A stretch of 64,000 nucleotides of DNA from Peromyscus leucopus (taxonomy: Eukaryota > Chordata > Mammalia > Rodentia > Cricetidae): assembly GCF_004664715.2 (NCBI RefSeq), contig NC_051069.1:7083501-7147500 (forward strand). The letters are read 5' to 3'. Both the position numbers and the translations under genes were made by a program. Of this stretch, positions 63,913-64,000 are shown one piece after another. Each line of letters starts with the position of its first letter. The first letter of the stretch is position 1. The notes beneath the pieces are model-generated. The model saw only the letters and a program-made list of their open reading frames with translations. It was not told where the DNA came from and searched no databases.

Positions 63913-64000
63913 TGTCCACTTTTTAAAATGTTGTGCTGAAATCTGTGAAAATACAAAAAATGCTTAGGCCAGGTCTCTTGAGACCAGGGGATCGGCCTTG

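Larger units (their letters stand above)
38721..64000. other. Upstream intergenic region (towards PIF1 in human order)
   Basis: No coding exon is recognised. The open frames here are short and mostly overlap SINE or MIR sequence. Repeat-poor blocks are 38900-39940, 41880-42470, 47870-48230 and 59665-61490. The PIF1 helicase is not seen, so its 3' end lies beyond the window if the human order holds. Confidence 0.65.

Noticed and set aside
59660..64000. PIF1 3' exons on the right side
   Set aside because: No helicase motifs were found in either strand; frames in this stretch are short and unsupported.

Overview
The window is mammalian genomic DNA from a muroid rodent, most likely a cricetid (deer mouse, vole or hamster type). 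The evidence is the dense mixture of B1, B2, B3/B4-type and ID SINEs, MaLR LTRs and muroid-type L1 3' ends. The youngest B1 copies carry the internal variant 'aaaggcgcaaagctacacag', which I associate with cricetids; this last point is from memory. Nothing here looks prokaryotic, and there are no operons, CRISPR arrays or insertion sequences.

The window holds one protein-coding gene that I can support: RBPMS2, an RRM-type RNA-binding protein, on the minus strand. All coding exons can be read directly. They are exon 1 at 37735-37806 inside a CpG island, exon 2 at 14738-14815, exon 3 at 14159-14197, exon 4 at 13315-13377, exon 5 at 12843-12993, exon 6 at 12223-12371 and exon 7 at 6065-6127 with the stop. 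They splice with GT/AG sites into one uninterrupted frame of 204 codons plus stop. A strong donor lies 7 nt after the stop, which implies an intron in the 3'UTR and a non-coding last exon of about 970 nt (5647 down to about 4675, with AATAAA on the minus strand at 4694-4699).

Layout from left to right: 1-4674 is 3' flank with an LTR fragment, a MaLR LTR and a few SINEs. 4675-6127 is the 3' end of RBPMS2. 6128-12222 is intron 6. 12223-14815 is a compact cluster of exons 2-6. 14816-37734 is the 23-kb intron 1, which is packed with SINEs and microsatellites but contains two repeat-poor blocks and one L1 ORF2 fragment. 37310-38720 is the CpG-island promoter with exon 1. 38720-64000 is upstream intergenic DNA with many SINEs, MaLR LTRs and three 5'-truncated L1 tails. 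In human the neighbours are PIF1 upstream and OAZ2 downstream (recalled). Neither is recognisable here, so the window ends before reaching them.

No undescribed gene system was found. The points worth a second look are a four-unit GGGGCC tract with an adjacent (CGG)8 in the promoter, a CAC-rich stretch in the 3'UTR of a gene whose product binds CAC motifs, several nested retroposon insertions with readable target-site duplications (TSDs), and a 24-bp minisatellite. SINE boundaries are read by eye and may be off by about 10-20 bases.
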